64,000 bases of DNA from Harmothoe impar (GCA_947462335.1 OX381721.1:41566488-41630487); one strand, 5' to 3'; positions 46,522 through 57,240 are shown, numbered from the stretch's first letter. The notes: generated by a model not told the origin, from the sequence alone. Program-made: numbers and translations.

Positions 46522-49140
46522 ATGCTAAAGCCAATCCTACTACTAGTGATGATGGCCACTTCTCAAGCCATCACATATGTGCCCACCGTTAGACAGAACG
46601 TTGGAGCCATATATGAGCCATTACCTGAACCATTGGTCAATGGGCACGATACCACAACCATGATATTGGCAATACCATACCATATACCTGCTCCACCAGA
46701 GACCGAAACCAAAATACTGGACCAGGTTATGGCACTAACATTTCCTACCTTGCATGACGACAGTTCTACCAGTCAGATATTACAGCAGGCAAGGGAACTA
46801 GATCTGTTAATAGACATAACAGACAAGGAAATTAACTCTACCTTAGCATCCATCCATTTGTTCCTATCAAATCCAATTAACAGTCAAGGAAGGTACAGAA
46901 GAGCACCACTTGGGTTCCTAGCCCCACTCTTCAGAGGAGCAATAGGTCTTGCCACACTAGATGACGTCAAAGAGGTCATGGACCAGATAAAGAACATAGA
47001 CGGCATTCTAGAAGCTTTTTCCAAGCAAGACAAAGAAGCAGCTATATTAATTGATAAGGTCACCCAACGCCAAGACAAATTTGTCAAGGCATATGTTAAG
47101 GATAAAAGTATGCTAGACCAAACCATGAACACTCTAGGCCAAAATATGAATTTATGGGCTCAAAATATGACCACATCTCTGAACACTTATGCAAATCACG
47201 AGCACACACAAAGAAGGAAGATCCAAATTTTAACTGATGCACTCACCATTATTGTAGCAAGAATGAACTATCTGCAAGCATTGCAGCGCACCACATCAGC
47301 ACTCAGGATGCTATCAGCAGGCATTATGACTGCTGACATAGTACCACCAGCTGAACTAACGGAGCATCTGAATGATCTGGACATGACACTCAGAATACAC
47401 TCACCAGGATCAAAGGTCGCCATAACTGACCTTGACTACTATTATTCCCAAAGAATGATATCCTACACCTATTCGGAACGGCACATATACATCCACCTGG
47501 ATATCATTGTAGCATCCACTGTCTCCACCTTCAGAGTATTTCAACTGGTAACTACACCAGTACCAATCAACACCAAGGAGACACCTACAAAGGGAGTAAC
47601 CCAATTAATTACTGATGTCAAATTTTTGGCTATCTCTGAAGATGGTTCACTATTTATTGAACTAACAAATGCAGATATGCTAACCTGTCCAGGAACTAAG
47701 ATCAAAATTTGTACCAAAACTAGCCCGAGAATCCATAGACATGTACCCACATGCACAGTAGCAATTTATTTGAACCAAGCTCAGCAAGTCAAGGAAATGT
47801 GCCAATTTACTATCTCACCCTTGAAGAGACCTATCTCACACGCTGTAGCCATTTCACAAGATGAATATCTAGTGACCACAAATTCTCCCACCTACACAGT
47901 TACGTGTCATGGGAAACCAGCTACTACTCACAAAGCACCATCACACTCAATCATAGGTGTACCATGCCTATGTACAGTGAATATAGATCACTATTCACTA
48001 CCAAATTCTAGGTTGCCATGCAACACTACAATCTCATTTCACTATGCTTTGGAGACTATAAACCTACCTTTTCTCGCGGCTCTAAATGAAATCAAAGAAA
48101 TTGGACCAGACTCCAAGGCAAATCTGCCACCTTTTCCAAAGGTCAACCTATCCAGGACACTGGATATGTTAAGAAAATCAAGTAATATTGATGAATCAAC
48201 ATTACTAGACCTAAACCCATTCGCAAAAACCCTGCTAGATGATGCCTCCAGCCTGGCTAAGCCACTGGAAAATAGACTAATAGAGTCCTATCTATACAAA
48301 TTTGCACGGCATCCAGCAGCATCTATCATACCAATGATACTTTCGGTTATAGCTACAATTTTGGCCACCTACACCCTATTCAAAATGCACAGAGGATCCA
48401 CACTACTAGCTTATATGCCAACTGCAAAAGCATATAGATTTGTCACAGAGAAGCCTATGGAGAAAGTCTTCGAAACCCTATACAAGAAGGACACCACCAC
48501 GGCACAAATAGAACAGGGCCCCACCCCTATTCTAACTATCCATGAGACCCATACCCTTATCATAGCCATACTATTCACACTCACCATTTACTCAGCCTAC
48601 AGGCTGACCAAATATCTAAAGAGTATGGCAACCAAGCACTGTGGAAAGGGAAAAGTCACTAAGAGGACAAATCCCACAGTAGTACTAAAAGTCTACAAAG
48701 GAGACACCAACTTCTCCTTCCCCTTGCGTCCAGTGCCACATGAGTTTGACACAATTATAAAAGCTTCAGCCCCAACATACAGAGATATGATTATCAAAAT
48801 GTACCCTCTCCCAAAACTAGTATTTGAATGGAATGGACCAGTAGTAATTACTACAAAGAAAGGAGAGACCGCATATTTACTGCCAGAAACTATCAATCTA
48901 CCATGGCGTGCCAGGTTCAGCATAATACCAGCGCTCAGGGAACCCAATCTAGATTTTGCCATGTTACTACAAAATGACATTTCACCCCAGCCCGTTACCA
49001 TGGATACCCATGAGTCAAAGCTGGAAAACATCATAATTGACGACCAAAGAGAGAGCACCAATACATTCAAAAATGTACTCACCATACTCACCCAACCACC
49101 TACAGCTGTAACTAGTGAGAAAGTACATGGGGAAGAATAA
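46522..49140 (+). CDS. env: Envelope fusion glycoprotein, F-protein type
   Basis: 872 aa. A signal peptide (about residues 1-16, hydrophobic LLLVMM) is followed by an ectodomain with several N-glycosylation sequons. A furin-like RYRR (124-127) stands directly before a hydrophobic, Gly/Ala-rich fusion-peptide-like segment (about 128-145). Next come amphipathic helices suited to a coiled coil, a Cys-rich region at about 395-520 and a transmembrane segment at about 598-620. This order matches baculovirus F and errantivirus Env proteins, which drive membrane fusion. Unusually, a second hydrophobic segment (about 678-695) and a further tail of about 175 residues follow the main anchor, whereas typical F proteins end in a short cytoplasmic tail. 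The frame is intact. Confidence 0.85.
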   Translation: MLKPILLLVMMATSQAITYVPTVRQNVGAIYEPLPEPLVNGHDTTTMILAIPYHIPAPPETETKILDQVMALTFPTLHDDSSTSQILQQARELDLLIDITDKEINSTLASIHLFLSNPINSQGRYRRAPLGFLAPLFRGAIGLATLDDVKEVMDQIKNIDGILEAFSKQDKEAAILIDKVTQRQDKFVKAYVKDKSMLDQTMNTLGQNMNLWAQNMTTSLNTYANHEHTQRRKIQILTDALTIIVARMNYLQALQRTTSALRMLSAGIMTADIVPPAELTEHLNDLDMTLRIHSPGSKVAITDLDYYYSQRMISYTYSERHIYIHLDIIVASTVSTFRVFQLVTTPVPINTKETPTKGVTQLITDVKFLAISEDGSLFIELTNADMLTCPGTKIKICTKTSPRIHRHVPTCTVAIYLNQAQQVKEMCQFTISPLKRPISHAVAISQDEYLVTTNSPTYTVTCHGKPATTHKAPSHSIIGVPCLCTVNIDHYSLPNSRLPCNTTISFHYALETINLPFLAALNEIKEIGPDSKANLPPFPKVNLSRTLDMLRKSSNIDESTLLDLNPFAKTLLDDASSLAKPLENRLIESYLYKFARHPAASIIPMILSVIATILATYTLFKMHRGSTLLAYMPTAKAYRFVTEKPMEKVFETLYKKDTTTAQIEQGPTPILTIHETHTLIIAILFTLTIYSAYRLTKYLKSMATKHCGKGKVTKRTNPTVVLKVYKGDTNFSFPLRPVPHEFDTIIKASAPTYRDMIIKMYPLPKLVFEWNGPVVITTKKGETAYLLPETINLPWRARFSIIPALREPNLDFAMLLQNDISPQPVTMDTHESKLENIIIDDQRESTNTFKNVLTILTQPPTAVTSEKVHGEE

Positions 49141-49236
49141 CACAATTATACAGGAGTGAGATTGACCAAAACTTTTGTGAAAAGTTGGTTGGCCCTGAAA
49201 AGGACCGTTTATATTGACATTTATAGATGCCACCCA

Positions 49237-49845
49237 CTAGTTGTTATAGTCCCCCCATCCCAAGGCCTCCCAGGACTCGGCCAACTCGGCAGCGGCAGGA
49301 GATCCAATCCACGTATCTTCACTGAAGAGCCACTCGTTCTCCTCCCTCCACTGGACAAAACGTGCCTCCAAAGTAGACAAAGCATGCTCAGCGCTGTCTG
49401 CAGCATCACCTGTCACCGTGTAAGCACATAGGCCGACAGCCAATAGGAAGTCCCAGATGACCCCATCATTTCTGGTGAAAAGCAGTCGCGGGTCATATCC
49501 ATCCAGATCACGTAGGGCCTGAGCCAACAGCTCCAGAGATGCCGCCCTGCGCATGGAAATCCCGCCAGCACCAAGGAAGTACCAGCCGTGATGACGGCAC
49601 ACCAAAACATCACCAAAACTGGCAATGTCGTGCCGGACTTTATGCAACCATCGCGTCCTTACTGAGTCATACCGACTCAAAATACTCCTAAAAGGAGTAC
49701 CAGGAGTCAGCCCCTCCAAGGTGTTTTGATCACCTAACCACAGGTCTAAGGCCTGCATGTCACCCTGCAGCCAGGCCTCAGGGAGATATGCAAGTACCTC
49801 AGGTACAGCCTCCAACTCGTCCTCCAAAATTGCCATATGCGCCAT
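49237..49845 (-). CDS. Antisense accessory protein, family unknown
   Basis: A 202-codon frame on the strand opposite to gag-pol-env, between env and the 3' LTR, converging on the env stop with a 96-nt gap. The predicted protein is acidic overall and rich in Leu, Ala and Trp, with stretches such as LLAQALRDLDGYDPRLLFTR and WREENEWLFSEDTWIG. It has no signal peptide, membrane segment or motif I recognise. Its base composition is clearly GC-richer than the neighbouring AT-rich non-coding DNA and env, which suggests selection or capture from elsewhere. A TATA-like element lies about 60 nt upstream of its ATG. It could be a captured host gene or a regulator; no function is assigned. Confidence 0.65.
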   Translation of the reverse strand: MAHMAILEDELEAVPEVLAYLPEAWLQGDMQALDLWLGDQNTLEGLTPGTPFRSILSRYDSVRTRWLHKVRHDIASFGDVLVCRHHGWYFLGAGGISMRRAASLELLAQALRDLDGYDPRLLFTRNDGVIWDFLLAVGLCAYTVTGDAADSAEHALSTLEARFVQWREENEWLFSEDTWIGSPAAAELAESWEALGWGDYNN

Positions 49846-49903
49846 ACTGTGTTATCTCAAGGGTACTCAAGGAATAAGTGATCCTACTGTGGTCTACACA
49901 GCC

Positions 49904-49910
49904 ATTATAA
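49904..49910 (-). promoter_or_regulatory. TATA-like box for the antisense frame
   Basis: On the minus strand GGTTATAATGG lies so that transcription starting about 30 nt downstream would give a leader of some 30 nt before the ATG at 49845. Suggestive only. Confidence 0.35.
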
Positions 49911-51456
49911 CCCCTCCCCACCCCCAAATGACACTGTTCACCCTCTGAAGTGATCCCCTCACTTCAGGTGACAACTCCATGAGAAGGCACATGATCTGCT
50001 CACCAAAAGGTGTCAACCACCGGTGTCACCGCGGCACACGACGCATCTTGCGTCGCATGACACAATAGCCTCAAGGTGCCACTCAAAAATCTGCTCAAGG
50101 TGCAAAATTTTCAAACTCTCACAATCCCAAGGTCAAAGCAAGGTCTCAGTGTGTGTCAGTAGTATCAGGAAATCAATTTTAAGGTATCCCAAAATGAAAC
50201 AGCCAATTTTTGAAAAATTGAAGTTTTACAAAAACAATTGCGTACTCTTAACCATGTCATACTTGCTCAAACATGCATTTATATGTATGAAATTGTATTA
50301 TTACAATCTAAATTGCTAATCAAACATGTTTGTATATAACACTGTATTTACACTGTATTTTACACTGTATACCTTTGTATTATGTAAGACTATTTACAGA
50401 AAAACATGAAGCAAAAAGGGAGATAGTCCGCTGACTAACCCTAGGATACTACACAAAAGACTTAAATCTCACAGCAGCGGCCCACTGCAAAGACATTTCT
50501 GATCAAAGTGTAGATCCACAAGTTGCAAATTGCCAACACCAAGAATCTTGTAAGATTCAACTATCATTGCAGAAACAAGATACCAAGTCATTTTTATGAC
50601 ATTATGAACACTTACCCTCCACCGGATAAGGACAAAATATCTGCATAAAAAGGACTGTATTTGTACATACAAACTTACAAACTTAAGTAATGCAAAATGT
50701 CAGATGACACAATTATGAACACTTATCCGCCACCGGACAAGCACATAACTATGCATAAAATGTACATTACTGATGGCTATATCACGCAAATCCAAAGATA
50801 AGCGCTATCTAGAAATAAGAAAACAAACTTCAAGCCGGTTGGCCTACTTTTATATAAAAGTGGCCTTGGTTTTTTTGGTATCAAACAAAAAAGTTTGTAA
50901 AAGATTATCATAAGATTTTGCATAATTTGCATTATACTCTGTATATTTGTATTCACATGTGAACATTGATATATCAAAATCCACTCAGTTCCACAAAGCA
51001 CCTATTTCACCAAAGACAGCCTATTACTTGATAACACATTTTTCATCATGTTTTAGAATTAAGACAAAGATGTACCATGCTGTGTATATAATTCAAACAA
51101 TGATTTGAAAAGTGTCAGATAAAGACACAATGTATTACTACACTGTAGAATATGTGATTAAGAAAGTACCAAATTGGTACAAAGAAGGTTTACATACCTT
51201 ATAGTTAAGTTACACTGTATATAATGTAGATGACTAGCCAAGCACAAAACCAAAATTCTCCCCAGACCTTTGGTATTTACATACTCTCACATCATCTATA
51301 TTACAAAAAAAAGTGTACTTCACTACAAAAAAAAAAAAAAAAAATCAAAAACAAAAGGTAAATTCTATTTGCCACCAAAAATTGTGGATAAAATTCCAAA
51401 ATTCACCCCAAATTTTTAGATGGAATGACAACTGACGGAGAGTTGTCCTTTTTCCC
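49911..51456. other. AT-rich non-coding region before the 3' LTR
   Basis: About 1.5 kb with no long frame. A diverged local repeat occurs at about 50598-50655 and 50707-50765 (ATTATGAACACTTA then CCACCGGA). An A homopolymer of about 19 occurs at 51326-51344. Confidence 0.6.
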
Positions 51457-51466
51457 GAGGGGGAGG
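51457..51466 (+). other. Polypurine tract
   Basis: GAGGGGGAGG four nt before the 3' LTR, the expected primer position for plus-strand DNA synthesis. Confidence 0.65.
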
Positions 51467-51470
51467 CACC

Positions 51471-52178
51471 TGTCAGGTATGACCGGCGAGCCCGGCGAGC
51501 CCGGCGCTGCGGGCGCCCGCGTGTTCAAGCCGACGGCGGGAGACGCTACTCCCGCCGCCGGCACACGCAGGCGCGCGCCGGCCCGCATAGGCGGCGCTCC
51601 AGTCGGCACTCCCGCCGCCGCCAGGCGACGCTCATCCCGCACATTGTTTCCCACAGACCAGCATAAGGGTCACCCCTTTGATGTACACTAACAGGGGTAG
51701 ACAAACTATGGAGGGGTATTGTGTGACTGTCTCTCTGACTGTTACAACCCTCCAACCACTGTCAACTGACACTAACACTCAAGATGCCATGCTGGTGGCC
51801 TGGCCCCCTTAAATAGGGTCAGGTCCCAGCACTGGGCATCTCCATCCTCACTCTACACTTGGACACCACAGAGCAAGGACCTCTCCACTGACTGAGAACA
51901 AGGCTATAGGCTATGCCCTACTAGGCCCAACTATCAGACATGGTGTAGGACCCCCTTGGCTCTAGTCCAGTACTAACCTCAGGGTTATTAGGTATATTAC
52001 CAAGACCTATATTATTGTGTGGATAGGTGTAACTGAGTGGAACCTACATTGTACTTACTGTACTGTTGCTGTCAACTTGTAATAAATACCAACTATACTA
52101 CAAGACCACAAGACTTAGTCAACTTACCTCATATCATATTAAAGGGATCTCCCAACTAAGGGGATTCCTTGTATGACA
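51471..52178 (+). repeat. 3' LTR
   Basis: 708 bp, apparently identical to the 5' LTR by direct reading. Followed by ATAG at 52179-52182. Confidence 0.95.
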
Positions 52179-52429
52179 ATAGTCTGGCAGAACACCCACC
52201 CTATAGCCAGGAAACCTTGACCTCAGCCAGCTGTGCTGACCCTTCCTGGAGGTAGTGTAAACTGACCAGGTGTGGGTGAACCTGTTATTATTGTATTGGA
52301 TCCAGATGTTGGCCTAGAATCATGATATAGAGAGATCTATGTTCAGTAATATTTAGAGACTGGAGCAGGGAAATGAACAGCAAATGCTGATATTTACTGT
52401 AATACATTGCTCATCTATTTTTGTAATAC

Positions 52430-52620
52430 GCTAAAACCTTTCATTACCGTGGTTACAAAATTCATAACCCCAGTGTGGGTTTTAGGATTTGCACAATATC
52501 AGGGTTTTGGTTATGCGATGTTTTTTGCTAGCATAGTTTAGTGCTAAAGTTGCAATTTTCAGACCCCCAGTTGCGGGCTATAAGATTTCCTCAAAGTCTA
52601 GCTGCGCGTTATACTGTATA
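52430..52620. mobile_element. Diverged relative of the TA-flanked MITE
   Basis: GGGCTATAAGATTTCCTCAA and GCGCGTTATACTGTA resemble the interior and end of the 6006-6232 element. Ends are poorly defined. Confidence 0.4.
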
Positions 52621-52699
52621 CTGAGGTTCATTTTTTCATGAATATATTAACACTATTTGTACTACCGGTGTATCCTGGTTTACCATAAGTGCATCCATT

Positions 52700-52966
52700 T
52701 TAACCTTTTAAGGATGGATGTCGCTAAAAGATTACATTTGTTGTTATGATGCACCAATGCAGCCCCAGTGAGTAACTTACGGTGCTGCATTGGTGCATCA
52801 TGCCGACCCTTCAAGAGTGTCATCCCCGGTCGGGAGTGTCGACCCCGGAGGGTCGGCATGATGCGTGAATCCAGCCCTGGCGAGGTACTCGCCAGAGCTG
52901 CATTCATGCATCATGACGACCAAGGGCATGATGCCTTAATGAATCATTCCATCACTGAAGGGTTAA
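52700..52966. mobile_element. MITE with TTAACCCTTTAAGG-type ends, copy 2
   Basis: Ends TTAACC...GGTTAA enclose nested palindromes with several GGTGCATCATGCCGACC-like blocks and GGCGAGGTACTCGCC. Same family as 31345-31549. Confidence 0.65.
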
Positions 52967-53292
52967 GCAGCTCTTGAGCCGGTCGTTAGAGTACCCAGGG
53001 GAGAGGATCCTAGTTTGATCAATATGAGCCAGTCTCCTGGTGTTGGTGCAGTGTTTACCTATGACATAAGACACATGATCCTGTTCACCTGTTTACACTG
53101 GCCAAGCTCTTGTTGACTATATTGATCCCAGATGTATGCCATGTGATAGTATACTATAACCCACAGGCACAGTCTATAACCATGAATTCTTGTGTATAAT
53201 CGTAACTCGCCTATTAGTTGCACCTTTCTCTATGACAAGTCTTATACATCTCAGAGAGAGTCTGAAAATTGCAAATTTAGTGCTGTAGCATA

Positions 53293-53401
53293 CTGACAAA
53301 ACCTCGCGTAAAAGCCCCGTCTCGACTTTGGGCCGACCCTATAAGCCGCACCAGCGATCTGACTTGCGTACTATCTATGGCTTTTACGTGAGGATTTACT
53401 G
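53293..53401. mobile_element. Short TA-flanked MITE
   Basis: Inverted ends with CCTCGCGTAAAAGCC at left and GGCTTTTACGTGAGG at right, flanked by TA on both sides; about 109 bp. Ends match the 6006-6232 family. Confidence 0.65.
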
Positions 53402-53403
53402 TA

Positions 53404-54208
53404 AGTCAGATTAAGTCTATGCTTGCTATATCCCTGCCTTCTGGTTGCGTTGGATTGTCCACGTGAGATGAAGGTCCGATTTAGAGTTTTCTGGTACATG
53501 TAGATGCAATTTGTGAGTTTGAGGGGCTATACATGTATGAAGGATAATAGTTTCCGCTCCATTAGCCTTATTCAGACCCTAGCCCCAAACTGAACCAGCC
53601 TATGGAAGAAATGGCTTTTATAGTTTAACATTCTATTCTGGGAAGAGTTATGAGTAATATCCAGGTATTGTGGGTAAAATAGAGAATCATGGGAGATATT
53701 TTTCATGGTAATACTTAAATACATGGAAGGCGCACATGCGTATCATCAGTATGTGTGTCGGCTAGTGGACATCCATAGTAGTTGACTTTGAAGTTGAACT
53801 TAACCACAGTGGCTGACTGTTCATGATATGTTTTAGCCCAGACTGACACAAAAGTACATTGATATGCAACACCCGCTGGTGCCCCATATATAACAGATAT
53901 AATACCTTTACAGTGAGGGTTAATGGTAGGCTTACCACCTGTTATATACTGTAACAGTCTGCCTAATCGATTTCCATAAATGGCACCACCGCTACCCACC
54001 ACGCCCTAGCCTAAATGAAATTCAAGAGCAGGCATATGATATAGAAATGCCTTGCATTTATTATTTTAAATGATATATGCCCCAGCAGTGATTTAACGAG
54101 CGCCAAGTGGATCGTGTAGAATTAAATATTGATAAATAAAGTGTGCTCCAACCAGGCTAAATCAGATATCATATTATAATATCACCTCATACACATACTA
54201 TAATATTT
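53404..54208. other. Unannotated DNA, no gene seen
   Basis: AT-rich; a 95-codon minus-strand frame at 53715-54002 has no domain or splice context. Confidence 0.4.
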
Positions 54209-54316
54209 ATTGTTCTATATAATTATATGGCACTTTGAAATACCACCCAGACCACCTATATTCCCATATACCACTATTTGTCGTTAGATCCTATTCATAT
54301 TTTTATTTGATTCTAT
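54209..54316 (+). repeat. 108-bp direct repeat, copy 1
   Basis: Matches 54386-54493 with one visible difference (ACCACCTAT against ACCACTTAT). The copies are 177 bp apart start to start. Confidence 0.85.
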
Positions 54317-54385
54317 AATATTATATGCCATAACTCCATAACAATACACCTGTTTGATACTAGATTGCCTACCCACAATATTATA

Positions 54386-54493
54386 ATTGTTCTATATAAT
54401 TATATGGCACTTTGAAATACCACCCAGACCACTTATATTCCCATATACCACTATTTGTCGTTAGATCCTATTCATATTTTTATTTGATTCTAT
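54386..54493 (+). repeat. 108-bp direct repeat, copy 2
   Basis: Second copy of the local duplication beginning at 54209; near-identity implies a recent event. Confidence 0.85.
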
Positions 54494-55209
54494 TTGGGGA
54501 ATCCAGGTGAGTAGAGCACGTGTATGTTGGCAAAGTCTAGCTGACATTTGACCTGGAATGCAGTCAACTCCATTATATGTACACTGCCATATAAGGCCAT
54601 ATGACTCCCGATCACGACTCCTCTAGTGTGCCATTTACAAGGTATACACGCAGCATAGGGTAACGGGCTGGAGGCAGGTTGGCCAATATGTAGATGTTGT
54701 GGTGTGAGGCTAATTCGCCAATTGAATATTGAGGAAGTACTATTATATGTTGTATTGTGATTATATATGTGACATGTGCTGGGAAAAGGGAGCTTAGACT
54801 TACTGCATCCTCAACACTACAGAGATTATAGCAATTATCGGCATTCTTCCTCATTTGGACTATATGGAAATAATGCAATTTAACACATATATCTCAGATA
54901 AATTAAGTAGGAATTCCTACAAAAGTAGGAAAAGTGGCAAAGCTGATTTAGCATTATTGGGTTTGAGGCACGAGTAATACCCTCTTAGATATCTGCCACT
55001 CACTGAATCAATCCCATACACATAATCTACATAAGCCTATATGGCTATGACTCAGTGACGACCTGGGGTTTAAGGCTAAGTCTGCACCTTTACCTGCTTA
55101 TCACTATCACTATCCTGTAGGCCCACCTATAGGTCATGTAATCGGATCACAGGTTGTTGGGTGTGGGGTATACAGGGAGATAATCCCTAATCTGCAGATA
55201 CCCAACCAC

Positions 55210-55609
55210 CCCGGGGGGGGCACTCACTCTATGTCAGTACCCGCCGACTGCCAAACTACCGCCTGCCTAAAAACAGGGGCCGCCAAACCACCGCCCCTAA
55301 AAAATACAAAGGACCGCCCCCTGATTCCTCACATATGAGTCACCGCCTCTGTTATTTCAGGTTCCCTGTAACACTACCTGTATTTCCTGATGCAAACAGT
55401 GCAGTAGACATGTATAATAATTGTTTTCTTTGCATTTTATCATTTATATGTAACTGAGACCCAATGAGTGGCCCCTCCTCTAGAGGTACCACCCCCTATT
55501 TTTGAGGGTAGAAAGAGTCACCGCCCCCTAATTTTTAGATCCACCGCTACCGCTTCCGTGGGGCGTTTGGAGGTGGGTAGTCATTTCAGATCTGAGTGCC
55601 CCCCCCGGG
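55210..55609. mobile_element. MITE with 8-bp target duplication
   Basis: Perfect 17-bp ends CCCGGGGGGGGCACTCA and its reverse complement are flanked by CCAACCAC at 55202-55209 and 55610-55617. The 400-bp interior is a series of ACCGCC-type blocks without coding sequence. An 8-bp duplication fits hAT, P or KDZ-type transposases; which one is not determined. Confidence 0.85.
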
Positions 55610-55617
55610 CCAACCAC

Positions 55618-57240
55618 TCAAACATTTATCTGTAGCCTAGTGTGTATGACTGGACTGACATGTTTCACAGGAGATTGGACACTTAAGCATTACTAGTATT
55701 TTATTTGCCATAAATTATATATGCTATGGGTTTGATTGTCTACATCTTAGGAATAGTGGTATGTCAATGCCTTTACCACGAAACTTGACATTGACTGTAT
55801 AACTCCCTAACGGGAAGTTATATTATGCCTACGGTACCGGCTATTGCCATTGTGAAAGTTGAATAGTCTAGACTACCCGCATAGCCTATGTGAGCATAAC
55901 ATTTACATTAATATCCATTTAGTGTGTCATTCAATATAGTACCAGTACCAGGCACTATGTGGATCTACCCTCTTCAATACTATGTACATTCCTTTTATCT
56001 TTCTATTATTATTTTTTTTACAAATGTGTACAGTTATTGAAGAAGATGCAAATTGACTATTCCTCTAGACAGAATCAGCATCCTTCAAAACGCCAATTAC
56101 GGACAGTCCCCCAGAAATGGCCATTTTAGCGTGTACAAAAATACCCCAGTACAATAGTGTGTTTTTTTTAATATTGATTTATTTCCCCCGTTGCATTGTT
56201 TTAGACAGAGTAGTCTCTTAAACCTATTTTTCAGACTTCTCCCCAGAAAAAGGATGACTTACTGAATCATCTATAGATACACACTCCAATGCTGTTACGA
56301 AATGGGGTCTTCCCGGATTTGTAAAGGACCAATATCAGTCCTTACGTTTCCAGTCAGGTGACTATTATTAGCTATTCACTAAGCAGAAGCTCCACACGAC
56401 ATCCTCTTACATTTAACTGTGTTATAGAAATAAGGACATCAACAGGTATATTATACTCGTCCTTGTACCTGGCATACCTGTGGTACAAGTGTATTTAGGT
56501 CATATTGTACGTGGGGAATTACAAAGTACTTTTTTCCCCCTTTTTTTATATACGGGAGCGTGGGACACCCGGGGTGGGATAGTATATATGGACAAAAGTG
56601 CTATGGAAGTCCAAACTGGCCCCATCTCACCCACTAATGTCTGACTTTAATCGCTAACCTATTGGAATCTCGGGAAAAGAAGTTCCTCTCCGACAAATCC
56701 TACGACTGTGGCAAGGGTGAGGTTCGTTATATGGCATCATGACTCCTCATGTATTCCAACCAATAGATCTCACCAAGCGATTGGTTGAAGTCAGCAAGGC
56801 AGAAATCAGGGGATGAGATCTGTATTTCAGTGAAATACCATACCTTTCACAAGATTGATTTTTTTCCCCCTGAAGTGAAACGTGTAGATCTAGGCATACC
56901 CATTTAAGAGGCTCTTTCATGAGGGGAACTATACGTCTTATGATAACTACCGTCTCAACATGTGCAAAAGATGCAAACAATGAGAGAAACTGTAGGCTCC
57001 AATACATTCATGGTTCTTCATCATTTTATAAATAGATACCCGATACAAAAAATGTATTATTCTGAGATGTGCACGCCTCCAAGACCGGCCGGATGACTCA
57101 GTGTCAGCTGCCTGTGGGAGATGCAATCCTATCCTTCTAAACAACCCCCCGCCCCCCATCTCACCCACCCACACCCACACCTCCACACACCTAGGGGGCC
57201 CCTCCTGTGTATACACGGTATGACACCTGGAGGTAAACAA
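55618..57240. other. Unannotated DNA, no gene seen
   Basis: Short frames only; no domain, splice pair or structured repeat was recognised. Confidence 0.4.

Larger units (their letters stand above)
37841..52178 (+). mobile_element. Complete env-bearing Ty3/Gypsy provirus with an antisense ORF
   Basis: The 14,338-bp element has 708-bp LTRs, ATAG target duplications, primer-binding site, gag, frameshifted pol, env, an antisense 202-codon frame and a polypurine tract. LTRs begin TGTCA and end TGACA and appear identical, so insertion is very recent and the element may be mobile. Domain order PR-RT-RNase H-IN and YLDD identify Ty3/Gypsy (Metaviridae); the F-type envelope resembles the arrangement of insect errantiviruses. 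At 14.3 kb it is about twice a usual Gypsy element. The excess lies in pol, a 1.1-kb gap before env, env itself and 2.3 kb before the 3' LTR. It points opposite to the gelsolin gene. Confidence 0.95.

Noticed and set aside
49156..49431. Plus-strand 91-codon frame after env
   Set aside because: Mirror of the antisense 202-codon frame, shorter and without coding character.
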